From a bacterium (GTDB lineage: Bacteria; Actinomycetota; Humimicrobiia; Humimicrobiales; Humimicrobiaceae), in NCBI GenBank assembly GCA_030611285.1, contig JAUWQC010000062.1, positions 1-6,251 of the forward strand: 6,251 nt of DNA, given 5' to 3'. Shown one piece after another: positions 1-5,671 of the stretch. The position numbers were made by a program, and so were the translations under genes. Numbering within the stretch: the stretch's first letter is position 1; each line of letters starts with the position of its first letter. The notes under the pieces were generated by a model. The model made no database searches, was not told the origin of the DNA, and saw only the letters and a program-made list of their open reading frames with translations.

Positions 1-29
1 CGACGCTCTATCCACTGAGCTACAGGCGC
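1..29 (-). tRNA. Partial tRNA (5' part only), probably tRNA-Arg
   Basis: Read on the minus strand from 29, this begins GCGCCTG, then TA, then a D-arm GCTC...GAGC with loop AGTGGATA, and the start of an anticodon stem (GTCG). It runs off the window at position 1, so the anticodon is not visible. The acceptor and D-arm sequence is typical of bacterial tRNA-Arg, but the isotype is inferred only from that resemblance. It lies 13 nt after the CCA end of tRNA-His and continues the same minus-strand array. Confidence 0.8.
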
Positions 30-42
30 AAATTTTAAAAAA

Positions 43-119
43 TGGGGTGAGAAACGGGGTTCGAACCCGCGACCCCAGGAACCACAATCCTGTGCTCTAC
101 CAACTGAGCTATTCTCACC
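43..119 (-). tRNA. tRNA-His (GTG)
   Basis: This is a complete 77-nt cloverleaf on the minus strand. The acceptor GGTGAGAA pairs with TTCTCACC, including the extra G-1 opposite C73 that marks tRNA-His. The anticodon stem-loop is CAGGA TTGTGGT TCCTG with anticodon GTG, the T-arm is GCGGG-TTCGAAC-CCCGT, and CCA is encoded at 43-45. Unlike its neighbours tRNA-Arg and tRNA-Pro, it is not followed by the 144-146 bp element; the next tRNA starts 13 nt later. Confidence 0.97.
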
Positions 120-183
120 ATTTAAATTTTCAAATTAAATATTGATAATATTACCTAATATTATCCATCCGATTCCAAACTTA

Positions 184-204
184 TGGTACGCCAGGAGGGA
201 TTCG
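184..204 (-). repeat. Detached second copy of the tRNA-Arg 3' end (21-nt direct repeat, copy A)
   Basis: This is identical over 21 nt to 349-369, the 3' terminus of the adjacent tRNA-Arg(TCT) from T-loop C56 through the T-stem, the acceptor strand and CCA. Outside the repeat the two places differ at once (a183 against c348; g205 against a370). There is no 5' tRNA half, so it is not a tRNA gene. It closes element A on the side away from the host tRNA, as a target duplication or a displaced old gene end would. Confidence 0.93.
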
Positions 205-348
205 GTCTTTCGTCTCACTTCGTTCGCTGCAGAGACGCGAACTCCTTCATCTAAAGATTCAGTCCGCTCTTTCGAATCCAGCAAACATGCCACTGGCATG
301 TTTCCCCAAACTACCTCTACTGTACCCAACGTTTTACTAATACAAACC
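205..348 (-). mobile_element. tRNA 3'-end element, copy A (144 bp), after tRNA-Arg(TCT)
   Basis: It begins on the nucleotide after the encoded CCA of tRNA-Arg and ends where the detached 21-nt copy of that tRNA's end begins, giving a 165-bp period. In tRNA-sense order it holds five parts. First is a 45-nt segment (304-348), 35/45 identical to the matching part of copy B. Second is hairpin 1 (283-291 with 295-303, 9 bp, loop 3). Third is the box GGATTCGAA (271-279), complementary to the tRNA T-arm. Fourth is hairpin 2 (238-243 with 261-266, inner stem 249-251 with 256-258). Fifth is hairpin 3 (212-216 with 232-236), followed by GAAAGAC. No credible protein is encoded; the plus-strand frame across it is antisense to the tRNA. 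The mobile nature is inferred from the duplicated flank and from the recurrence at three hosts. Confidence 0.82.
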
Positions 349-425
<77 letters not shown>

Positions 426-472
426 AAAAATTACATAACTATTATAACAAATTAAAATTTTTTATTAAAAAA

Positions 473-549
473 TGGAGCGGGAAACGGGACTCGAACCCGC
501 GACCCTCAGCTTGGAAGGCTGACGCTCTAGCCACCTGAGCTATTCCCGC
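473..549 (-). tRNA. tRNA-Gly (TCC)
   Basis: This is a complete 77-nt cloverleaf. The acceptor GCGGGAA pairs with TTCCCGC, the anticodon stem-loop is TCAGC CTTCCAA GCTGA with anticodon TCC, the T-arm is GCGGG TTCGAGT CCCGT, the discriminator is T, and CCA is encoded at 473-475. Its 5' end is only 7 nt from the detached tRNA-Pro end at 557-576. No element follows it: 426-472 is plain AT-rich spacer before tRNA-Arg. Confidence 0.97.
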
Positions 550-556
550 CCGAAAG

Positions 557-576
557 GGTCGGGGTGAGATGATTTG
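557..576 (-). repeat. Detached copy of the tRNA-Pro 3' end (20-nt direct repeat, copy B)
   Basis: This matches 724-743, the 3' end of tRNA-Pro(TGG), at 19 of 20 positions (t570 against g737). It starts at T-loop position 56, as in copies A and C. The final A of CCA has changed (g556 against t723). The drift lies in the detached copy while the tRNA gene still folds correctly, as expected if only the complete gene is under selection. Confidence 0.9.
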
Positions 577-722
577 TTCTTTAGTCTCGCTTTGCTCGCT
601 GCAGAGACGCGGACTCCTTCATCTAAAGATTCAGTCCGTCCTTTCAAATCCTGCAAACATGCACCAATGGCATGTTTCCCCTAATTACCTCTACTGTATC
701 TGGCATTCTACCAATACAAACT
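577..722 (-). mobile_element. tRNA 3'-end element, copy B (146 bp), after tRNA-Pro(TGG)
   Basis: This has the same architecture as copy A and starts on the base after the tRNA-Pro CCA. In tRNA sense it holds a 45-nt leader (678-722), hairpin 1 (655-662 with 670-677, 8 bp, 7-nt loop), the T-arm-complementary box GGATTTGAA (643-651), hairpin 2 (610-615 with 633-638, a perfect CGGACT/AGTCCG), hairpin 3 (584-588 with 604-608) and a TAAAGAA end. The period to the detached tRNA end is 167 bp. The 2 extra nt relative to A are explained by the larger loop of hairpin 1. Against copy A the leader differs at 10 of 45 sites, nine of them transitions. No protein is encoded. Confidence 0.82.
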
Positions 723-801
723 TGGTCGGGGTGAGAGGATTTGAACCTCCGACCCCCTGCTCCCAAAGCAGGTGCGCTAAACCAAACTGCGCTACACCCC
801 G
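723..801 (-). tRNA. tRNA-Pro (TGG)
   Basis: This is a complete 79-nt cloverleaf. The acceptor CGGGGTG pairs with CACCCCG (C1-G72, as usual in bacterial tRNA-Pro), the D-loop is 11 nt, the anticodon stem-loop is CCTGC TTTGGGA GCAGG with anticodon TGG, the T-arm is GGAGG TTCAAAT CCTCT, the discriminator is A, and CCA is encoded at 723-725. It is the first tRNA of the minus-strand array and lies about 25 nt below a predicted start of transcription. Element B follows its CCA directly. Confidence 0.97.
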
Positions 802-831
802 ATTAAAAGAGCTAACATTTTAGCAGAAAGA

Positions 832-860
832 ATAATATCATAATTCTAAAAATTTACCAA
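832..860 (-). promoter_or_regulatory. Sigma70-type promoter of the tRNA array
   Basis: On the minus strand TTGGTA (855-860) is followed after 17 nt by TATTAT (832-837). The predicted start is near 825, about 25 nt before tRNA-Pro at 801. It lies in the gap between the rdgB stop and the tRNA array, where a tRNA promoter is expected. The -35 box matches consensus at 4/6 positions and the -10 box at 5/6. If all five tRNAs share this promoter, elements A and B are transcribed as part of the tRNA precursor. Confidence 0.5.
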
Positions 861-886
861 GAAAAACGCCATAAGAGCTCCTGCAT

Positions 887-1492
887 TTATGCGTGGGGAG
901 TTGTCAAAATAAACTTATACAGAGCCCTAAGAACTTTCCCCCTGTGACTGATATTATTTTTTTCCTTTTGGGTCAACTGGGCCATTGTTTTTTTGTACCC
1001 TGTTGGAATGAAAATACAATCATAGCCAAAACCACCAGTACCCTTTTCCTCAAAACCTATAAAACCCTCGCAAATACCTCTGGTTTCAAAAATAGAGCCC
1101 TTTGCCGGGACCCATAGCACTACGCTGCAGACAAACCTGGCTGTCCTATCGGAAATCTTTTTTACATTTTCCATTTCCTTAAGCAGTTTATATCTATTTT
1201 GCTTATCTGTGGCATCTACCCCAGTATATCTTGACGATTTTACTCCAGGCCCACCTCCTAAGAAGTCAACCTCCAGCCCTGAATCATCAGCAAGGGTAAT
1301 TCTATTTGTATGAAGAGAAATACTCCTGGCTTTAAGTCTCGCATTCTCTAAAAAGCTGCTTCCCTTCTCCTCCACATCCGGGAACTTTTTAAAATCTTTA
1401 AAAGTCAGCCATTCTACTTTTGGTAAGTCGTGGTAAAATGATTTTATCTCTCTGATCTTACCTGTATTCTTTGAAGCAATAACTATCTGCAA
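887..1492 (-). CDS. rdgB: Non-canonical purine NTP pyrophosphatase (XTP/dITP diphosphatase, RdgB/HAM1 family)
   Basis: This cytosolic enzyme hydrolyses dITP, ITP and XTP to the monophosphate and pyrophosphate, keeping deaminated purines out of DNA and RNA. The 201 residues match the usual family length. Visible motifs are the N-terminal SKNTGK (7-12), ENARLKAR (49-56), the metal and catalytic stretch DDSGLEVD (69-76), GTGGFGYD (151-158) and SHRGK (182-186). The start is TTG: the protein must begin at MQIVIASKN to match the family, and AGGTG at 1501-1505 stands 8 nt upstream as ribosome binding site. It lies 41 nt after rph and is the last gene of the murI-rph-rdgB cluster. Pairing of rph with this family is common in bacteria. 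The symbol follows the E. coli family member; no annotation was consulted. Confidence 0.95.
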   Translation of the reverse strand: MQIVIASKNTGKIREIKSFYHDLPKVEWLTFKDFKKFPDVEEKGSSFLENARLKARSISLHTNRITLADDSGLEVDFLGGGPGVKSSRYTGVDATDKQNRYKLLKEMENVKKISDRTARFVCSVVLWVPAKGSIFETRGICEGFIGFEEKGTGGFGYDCIFIPTGYKKTMAQLTQKEKNNISHRGKVLRALYKFILTTPHA

Positions 1493-1533
1493 TAGATTAG
1501 CACCTGAATGATTAAATAATAAAAAAATAATAG

Positions 1534-2262
1534 TTACAAATTCTGACTTAATATCTTTTTTTGGATTTCTATAATTTCTTTAATAGCAACAGTCGCCTTT
1601 CCCAGCATTTTATCAAAGTCTTCCCTGCTAAAAGGAGCAACTTCTGCAGTAGATTGGACTTCAATTAATTCATCCCTGGAATTCATAACTACATTCATAT
1701 CTACCTGCGCTTTTGAATCCTCTTTGAAACAAAGATCTACCAGGATCTCCCCATCAACAATACCCACGCTTACAGCTGCCAAAAATCTTTCTACTGGCAT
1801 TATATCAATAATCTTTCTCTCAATCATTGAATGCATACAATCAAAAAGAGCAACAAAGCTGCCGGTTATTGATGCAGTTCTGGTTCCGCCATCTGCTTCG
1901 ATTACATCGCAATCTATCCAGATAGTTCTCTCGCCAATTTTATTTAAATCAACTACACTCCTCAGCGACCTGCCAATAAGCCTCTGAATCTCATGAGTTC
2001 TACCATTAATTCTACCTGCAGTTTGAGCCCTGACTATCCTCTGCGGAGCAGCACCGGGAATCATATCATATTCAGCAGTAACCCAGCCTGAACCTTTACC
2101 CGCCAAAAACTTAGGAACTTTATTCTCAACAGTAGCTGTGCATACAATCCTGGTTTTCCCCATCTCAATAAATACTGAACCATCAGCATGTGATATATAA
2201 TTCCTGGTTATTTTTATTTTTCTAATTTCATCTTTTTTTCTACCATCTATTCTTTCGACCAT
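1534..2262 (-). CDS. rph: Ribonuclease PH
   Basis: This phosphorolytic 3'-5' exoribonuclease trims nucleotides after the CCA end of tRNA precursors and works on other RNA 3' ends. I chose the ATG at 2260-2262 (242 residues, starting MVERIDGRK), because AAGAAAGG lies about 9 nt upstream. A TTG three codons earlier would leave no room for that site. Family features include RxDGRK at 4-9, the AEYDMIPGA segment (63-71), RTHEIQRLIGRSLR (88-101, with R88 as the expected phosphate ligand) and DADGGTRTA-like DVIEADGGTRTA (119-130, T127 and R128 at the phosphate site by family comparison). It lies 53 nt after murI in the same direction. The role is relevant here because tRNA-Arg and tRNA-Pro carry unusual 3' trailers that must be removed. 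Confidence 0.97.
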   Translation of the reverse strand: MVERIDGRKKDEIRKIKITRNYISHADGSVFIEMGKTRIVCTATVENKVPKFLAGKGSGWVTAEYDMIPGAAPQRIVRAQTAGRINGRTHEIQRLIGRSLRSVVDLNKIGERTIWIDCDVIEADGGTRTASITGSFVALFDCMHSMIERKIIDIMPVERFLAAVSVGIVDGEILVDLCFKEDSKAQVDMNVVMNSRDELIEVQSTAEVAPFSREDFDKMLGKATVAIKEIIEIQKKILSQNL

Positions 2263-2315
2263 CGCCGCCAACCTTTCTTTTTAATAACATTTATGTATCT
2301 TCTTTTTATTATCTT

Positions 2316-3119
2316 TCAGATATCCAGTTTTATCCTTGTAACTTCCCTTACCTCTTCGCCCAGGAACATCTTTCCCACTTCAAAGAATTTGCTTGAGATG
2401 CCGGTTTCGTAAAAAATCCTCTGCGGTTTTTTACCTTTACTAGCGCATAATCCTCTTTCTTTAAGCATTTTTTTTACATCTTTTGCAGTCTCCACCGCTG
2501 AACTTATTACCCTGATCCCATCACCACTGCAGGCTAAAATCTGCTTTTCAATTAACGGAAAATGGGTGCAACCTAATATCAGTACATCAATACCAGTCTT
2601 AAATAATGGTTTTAGATAACCGTAAATCGCCTTATTAAGACTCCCGCCTTCGAGAATACCTTTTTCTACAAAGTCCACCAGCAAAGGAGCAGGCACAGAG
2701 AACATCTTTATATCAGGATCTATTTTTTCAATCTCTCTTTCGTATACATTACTTTCGACCGTGCCTTTGGTTGCAATAACTCCCACCCTTTTATTTCTGG
2801 TATTGCAGACAGCAGTTCTGACTCCTGGCTCTATTACTCCTATAATTGGTATATCATAATGTTTCTTTAAATCATCCAGGGCTGCGGCAGTAGAAGTATT
2901 ACAGGCAATTACAATAAGTTTTACGTCTTTATCATAAAGAAATTTGGTTATTTTAAAAACAAATTTTTTAACTTCACCTAAATCACGTGGGCCATATGGA
3001 ACCCTTTCAGTATCCCCGAAATATATGGTGCTTTCATTGGAAACGGCCTTTATTATTTCCCGTAGAACGGTAAGGCCGCCAACTCCGGAATCAAATACTC
3101 CTATTGGCCTGTTATCCAA
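2316..3119 (-). CDS. murI: Glutamate racemase
   Basis: This cofactor-independent racemase converts L-glutamate to D-glutamate for the peptidoglycan stem peptide in the cytoplasm. The 267 residues match the family length. The N-terminal IGVFDSGVGGLTV (6-18) has D10 and S11 in the substrate pocket, and VPYG (40-43) follows. The two catalytic cysteines are visible in ACNTS (C73) and GCTHFPL (C184, with H186 beside it). The start codon is TTG (3117-3119): MDNRPIGVFDSG aligns with the family start, no in-frame ATG occurs just upstream, and an AAAGAG ribosome site lies a few nt upstream. It appears to be the first gene of the murI-rph-rdgB cluster. The C-terminus (EVREVTRIKLDI) is complete. Confidence 0.97.
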   Translation of the reverse strand: MDNRPIGVFDSGVGGLTVLREIIKAVSNESTIYFGDTERVPYGPRDLGEVKKFVFKITKFLYDKDVKLIVIACNTSTAAALDDLKKHYDIPIIGVIEPGVRTAVCNTRNKRVGVIATKGTVESNVYEREIEKIDPDIKMFSVPAPLLVDFVEKGILEGGSLNKAIYGYLKPLFKTGIDVLILGCTHFPLIEKQILACSGDGIRVISSAVETAKDVKKMLKERGLCASKGKKPQRIFYETGISSKFFEVGKMFLGEEVREVTRIKLDI

Positions 3120-3214
3120 ATCAACTCTTTCTGTATTATTTATTAATTTCTCTAAACCCGCAGCAATCTTAAAAATTAAATACTTTAATTAATCTCACGT
3201 TTTTTAATCTACTA

Positions 3215-3243
3215 ATTATATAATTTTTAAAATAAAAATAAAA
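3215..3243 (-). promoter_or_regulatory. Possible promoter of murI
   Basis: A perfect TATAAT on the minus strand (3215-3220) lies about 95 nt before the murI start. The hexamer 17 nt upstream (TTTTAT, 3238-3243) is a poor -35 box, and the whole stretch is very AT-rich, so TATAAT could arise by chance. The position before the first gene of the cluster is the main argument. Confidence 0.3.
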
Positions 3244-3265
3244 AAGCCTTCTAGTGTTTATCTTT

Positions 3266-3400
3266 TTAACATAACTCTTTTTTAAGGATATCGTAGAATC
3301 TGTCTCTTGCCATAGGAGCCATTTCTCCGGGTGCGCCAGGTCCGCCGTGAATTACAGCTACATTGAAAGGAGGTTTTCCATATACCTTTAGGTTTTTCAT
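3266..3400 (-). pseudogene. Remnant of an alpha/beta hydrolase with an internal deletion
   Basis: The 44 codons from the ATG at 3398-3400 read MKNLKVYGKPPFNVAVIHGG followed by PGAPGEMAPMARD and then RFYDILKKELC and a stop. The first 32 or so residues match the N-terminus of alpha/beta hydrolases, with HGGPG (18-22) as the oxyanion-hole motif. The last dozen residues look like the C-terminal helix of the same family. The nucleophile elbow (GxSxG), the cap region and the catalytic histidine are missing, so about 200 residues seem to have been lost in one in-frame deletion near the ARD codons. No strong ribosome site precedes this ATG. The open frame extends upstream to 3466, but that part is AT-rich and unlike the family. 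A functional micro-protein is possible but unlikely. Confidence 0.72.
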
Positions 3401-3507
3401 ATTTATTGATGAGTTTATCATATTTTCACTATTTTCAAAAAATAGATTGAGAATTATAGAAAACATTTTTTTAAAAGATTTACAATTTCATATTAAGTTC
3501 TGTTGAC

Positions 3508-3544
3508 CCCCGAGATTGCCAAACAAAGTGAGGTAATCTCGGGG
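3508..3544. repeat. GC-rich 13-bp palindromic hairpin, repeat-like
   Basis: On the plus strand CCCCGAGATTGCC (3508-3520) pairs with GGTAATCTCGGGG (3532-3544), 13 bp with one G-U, and loop AAACAAAGTGA. It is much more GC-rich than the surrounding 3401-3683. It lies between the hydrolase remnant and the plus-strand ATPase. No T-run follows on either strand, so it is not a classical terminator. On the minus strand its loop reads TCACTTTGTTT, close to the TCACTTCGTTC in the loop of hairpin 3 of element A. It may be a single copy of a dispersed palindromic repeat; only one copy is present here. Confidence 0.6.
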
Positions 3545-3634
3545 ACAAGTGGTTTTCCATATCCCAGCTGATATTCGAATTTACCTTCCAATCCGTGTCC
3601 GATATTAATGAAATAATAATAAATAATAAAGCAC

Positions 3635-3662
3635 TTGACATTATGCATTTATAATGCATAAT
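3635..3662 (+). promoter_or_regulatory. Promoter of the AAA+ ATPase gene, overlapped by a 9-bp inverted repeat
   Basis: A perfect TTGACA (3635-3640) is followed 16 nt later by CATAAT (3657-3662), with the expected start of transcription near 3669 and the ATG at 3684. An inverted repeat ATTATGCAT (3640-3648) / ATGCATAAT (3654-3662) with a 5-nt spacer covers the spacer and the -10 box. That is the layout of an operator whose occupation would block RNA polymerase. No regulator gene is adjacent, so the binding protein is unknown. Confidence 0.6.
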
Positions 3663-3683
3663 TTAGATTGATAAAGGTTTAAC

Positions 3684-4913
3684 ATGGATACAAAAAATAA
3701 ATATATTAAGAGAACTCTTGAACTGGTTTTAAAAAAAGCAGCCGCTGAATTTCCAGCAGTTGTGCTTACAGGCCCTCGTCAGTCCGGTAAAACCACCCTT
3801 CTTAAACACTTGTTCAATAAAAGCCACAAATATGTTTCACTTGAATTACCAGATATTAATGCTTCTGCAGTTAATGATCCGCGAGGATTTCTTAAAATGT
3901 ATCCCCCACCCGTAATTTTTGATGAAGTCCAGTATGCTCCAAATCTTCTATCTTATATAAAAGAATATATAGATTCTAATCGAAGCAAACATGGACAATA
4001 TATTCTAACCGGTTCACATAACCTTCTCTTGATTAGACATGTAACTGAATCTCTTGCAGGACGTGCAGCAATACTAAAGCTTCTTCCACTTTCATATAGA
4101 GAAATTATGAATAATCCCCATTCACAATTACCATGGGAATCAATAAGCACACCCCATAAGCATTATAAACTCTCTTATAATTACTTATGGAAAAGTTTGA
4201 TCCGGGGTGGTTATCCTGAACTTGTCACTGAACCTTATCGCGATATTACACTATGGCATGCAAGCTATGTACAAACCTATCTTGAACGAGATGTACGTAT
4301 CTTGCGGCAGGTAGGTGATCTTACACTATTTCAAAATTTCCTTCGCATGATAGCAATACAAAGCAGCCAGCTTTTAAACATTACAGATATATCAAGAGAT
4401 CTTGGAGTAGCGGTCAATACTATTAAAGCATGGTTGTCAATATTAGAAGCTACATATCAGATAATCATACTACGTCCATATTTTACTAATATCGGAAAAC
4501 GTCTTGTCAAAACTCCTAAAGTATATTTTACAGATGTTGGTACACTTTGTTATCTTGCTGGTCTAAAAGATCCTGAGCATGCAGCTTCCGGTCCAATGGG
4601 TGGTGCTATTTTTGAAACAGCAGTACTATCTGAATTAATAAAAACTTTCATACATCGCGGGAGAGAACCACAAATATATTTCTGGAGAACAACAGCAGGA
4701 ACAGAAATAGATATTATTATTGAATACAATGGAAAATTAATTCCTATAGAGGTTAAACTTTCTTCAACACCGAGAATTTCGATGGCATCGGAAATAAAAA
4801 TTTTCCAAAAAGATTTTAAAAACTGCTCAGCAAAAGGATATATAATACACCCTGGAGATATTCAGCTTCCATTAGGCTCGAATGTTATTGCTTTACCGTT
4901 TGCAAATCTATAG
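3684..4913 (+). CDS. AAA+ ATPase with DUF4143-type C-terminus
   Basis: The 409-residue protein belongs to a large family of bacterial and archaeal ATP-binding proteins (AAA_14 plus DUF4143) whose cellular role is mostly unknown. Walker A is GPRQSGKTT (30-38), Walker B is VIFDEVQ (77-83, D80 and E81), a sensor-like GSHN lies at 110-113, and LAGR (124-127) follows. The middle part (about 225-270) contains NITDISRDLGVAVNTIKAWL, which resembles a helix-turn-helix. Near the end, GTEIDIII...IPIEVK (about 339-358, D343, E356, K358) has the D...ExK spacing of PD-(D/E)XK nuclease folds; whether it cleaves DNA cannot be told from sequence. AAAGG lies 6 nt before the ATG. The gene is alone on the plus strand, opposite to all other genes here, with its own promoter and palindrome, which suggests a separately acquired unit. 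Confidence 0.92.
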   Translation: MDTKNKYIKRTLELVLKKAAAEFPAVVLTGPRQSGKTTLLKHLFNKSHKYVSLELPDINASAVNDPRGFLKMYPPPVIFDEVQYAPNLLSYIKEYIDSNRSKHGQYILTGSHNLLLIRHVTESLAGRAAILKLLPLSYREIMNNPHSQLPWESISTPHKHYKLSYNYLWKSLIRGGYPELVTEPYRDITLWHASYVQTYLERDVRILRQVGDLTLFQNFLRMIAIQSSQLLNITDISRDLGVAVNTIKAWLSILEATYQIIILRPYFTNIGKRLVKTPKVYFTDVGTLCYLAGLKDPEHAASGPMGGAIFETAVLSELIKTFIHRGREPQIYFWRTTAGTEIDIIIEYNGKLIPIEVKLSSTPRISMASEIKIFQKDFKNCSAKGYIIHPGDIQLPLGSNVIALPFANL

Positions 4914-4917
4914 TTTA

Positions 4918-4937
4918 AGAACCTTTATTGGTTTTTC
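4918..4937 (+). terminator. Weak intrinsic terminator after the ATPase gene
   Basis: Five nt after the TAG stop, AGAACC (4918-4923) pairs with GGTTTT (4930-4935) across loop TTTATT, 6 bp including one G-U. The pairing strand runs into TTTTTC. The stem is short and AT-rich, so efficiency would be modest; position and T-run support the call. The remaining spacer to 5090 holds only AT-rich sequence with short palindromes. Confidence 0.4.
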
Positions 4938-5090
4938 TCCATTTCCTTAAATTCCATAATCCTTTTATAAAAACAATATACTAAATTTGTATATTATACG
5001 AAATAATTTCAGATTTTCTAGTAGTTCTAGAAATAACAATTTAAAAGACTATATCCGGTAAGCATTGGTGCAAAATACTCTATTTTTAAA

Positions 5091-5111
5091 TGGTGGAGGC
5101 GGCGGGAATCG
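5091..5111 (-). repeat. Detached second copy of the tmRNA 3' end (21-nt direct repeat, copy C)
   Basis: This is identical over 21 nt to 5256-5276, the 3' end of ssrA from T-loop C56 to the encoded CCA; one further base (a5090 and a5255) also matches, probably by chance. No tmRNA 5' domain accompanies it. The boundaries fall at the same T-loop position and the same CCA end as in the two tRNA-linked copies, although the repeated sequence itself is different. Confidence 0.93.
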
Positions 5112-5255
5112 GTCTTTCGTCTCACTCTGTTCGCTGCAGAGCCGCAGACTCCCTCGTCTTCGACTCAGTCCGTCTTTTCGAATCCTTGAAAACATGGATA
5201 AACCATGTTTTCATTGCATTAGCTATATCATTCTTTGCTGAAATTATTAGCTTTA
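5112..5255 (-). mobile_element. tRNA/tmRNA 3'-end element, copy C (144 bp), after ssrA
   Basis: It starts right after the CCA of tmRNA and gives a 165-bp period to the detached tmRNA end. In tRNA sense it holds a 45-nt leader (5211-5255) with no visible similarity to the leaders of copies A and B, then hairpin 1 (5188-5197 with 5203-5212, 10 bp), the box GGATTCGAA (5177-5185), hairpin 2 (5145-5150 with 5167-5172; inner stem GTC GAA GAC), the hairpin 3 region (5119-5123 with 5139-5143, one mismatch) and GAAAGAC. The roughly 100-nt body is clearly homologous to A and B, while hairpin 1 has a different sequence that is still self-complementary. No protein is encoded; the plus-strand frame is antisense to tmRNA. 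It shows that the family also uses tmRNA, 4.3 kb from the tRNA array. Confidence 0.82.
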
Positions 5256-5604
5256 TGGTGGAGGCGGCGGGAATCGAACCCGCGTCCGAAGATATTGTCA
5301 CTTAAATATCTACAAGCTTATTCCATATTTTAAATCTTACTTTCTTACTCGTATGGACACGATTAAAAAAGCCAGCCCGCATTAAATTTCCTCCGGTATT
5401 ACTGCAGACAAATCACACCAGAGTATCCTGCTAATCGGCGCCTGTCGAAAAGCACAGGAAACTTTTCGCAGACGTGGCAACTTAAATTAAGCTGCTAATG
5501 CTAATTTATTATTAGCGTTTATGTTTAGTTCAGTTATTTACGAGTTCTGATACTCGACTTGCAATTTAAGCTCAACCTATCCCCGTCGAATCCAGATCGC
5601 CCCC
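5256..5604 (-). ncRNA. ssrA: Transfer-messenger RNA (tmRNA)
   Basis: This RNA acts with SmpB to free stalled ribosomes and tag the nascent chain for degradation. The minus strand begins GGGGGCGATCTGGATTCGAC, the standard one-piece tmRNA 5' end, and finishes with T-arm GCGGG TTCGATT CCCGC, acceptor CGCCTCC, discriminator A and encoded CCA (5256-5258). The acceptor pairs over 7 bp with G3-U70, the alanine identity pair. The tag frame lies at 5487-5516. The length of 349 nt is ordinary. It lies 52 nt after smpB in the same direction and probably has its own promoter. Its last 21 nt are repeated beyond element C, so the precursor carries a structured 3' trailer. Confidence 0.97.
5487..5516 (-). 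other. tmRNA tag-peptide reading frame
   Basis: Inside tmRNA the frame GCT AAT AAT AAA TTA GCA TTA GCA GCT TAA encodes ANNKLALAA. With the alanine carried by tmRNA the full tag would be AANNKLALAA. The resume codon GCT is placed by the TAAAC just upstream, the usual pre-resume signal, and by the in-frame stops further upstream. The LAA ending is the standard degron for ClpXP-type proteases. Confidence 0.85.
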
Positions 5605-5642
5605 TTTAATTATGGGCAGAACTTCAGATTTAACACAAGCTT

Positions 5643-5671
5643 ATTCTATACTAAAACTAATTTTTTTTCAA
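5643..5671 (-). promoter_or_regulatory. Promoter of ssrA, overlapping the end of smpB
   Basis: On the minus strand TTGAAA (5666-5671) is followed after 17 nt by TAGAAT (5643-5648); each box matches consensus at 5/6 positions. Transcription would start near 5636 and leave a leader of about 32 nt to be removed by RNase P. The -35 box lies in the last codons of smpB, so the two genes would be tightly packed but ssrA separately expressed. A CATAAT (5610-5615) nearer the gene is an alternative -10 but leaves almost no leader. Confidence 0.5.

Noticed and set aside
184..204. Detached tRNA end read as a degraded tRNA pseudogene
   Set aside because: All three copies stop at the same T-loop position with no 5' sequence remaining, and each is linked to an element; independent decay would not give equal boundaries.
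569..823. Plus-strand open frame of 84 codons containing GVRGFEPPTPCSQSRCAKP
   Set aside because: It is antisense to element B and tRNA-Pro; this is another classic false protein from a tRNA complement.
862..890. Possible terminator after rdgB (CTCC...GGAG with an inner GCAT/ATGC stem, then GCGTTTTT)
   Set aside because: The stem is interrupted and overlaps the stop codon, and the T-run is 12 nt beyond the structure.
3501..3610. Minus-strand readable frames across the 3508-3544 hairpin (one contains SWDMENHLSPRLPHFVW)
   Set aside because: Two frames are open because of the palindrome and low stop density; no start codon with a ribosome site and no recognised domain.
3953..4150. Minus-strand open frame of 65 codons inside the ATPase gene
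   Set aside because: Shadow frame of a clearly conserved protein; no family features of its own.
4975..5033. Two short inverted repeats (4975-4981/4989-4995 and 5015-5021/5027-5033)
   Set aside because: Seven-bp AT-rich stems with no T-run after them on either strand; expected by chance in such sequence and too weak to call as terminators.
5090..5305. Plus-strand open frame of 71 codons with MVEAAG repeated near both ends
   Set aside because: It is antisense to element C and the tmRNA 3' end; the internal repeat is the duplicated 21-nt tmRNA end, not a protein repeat.
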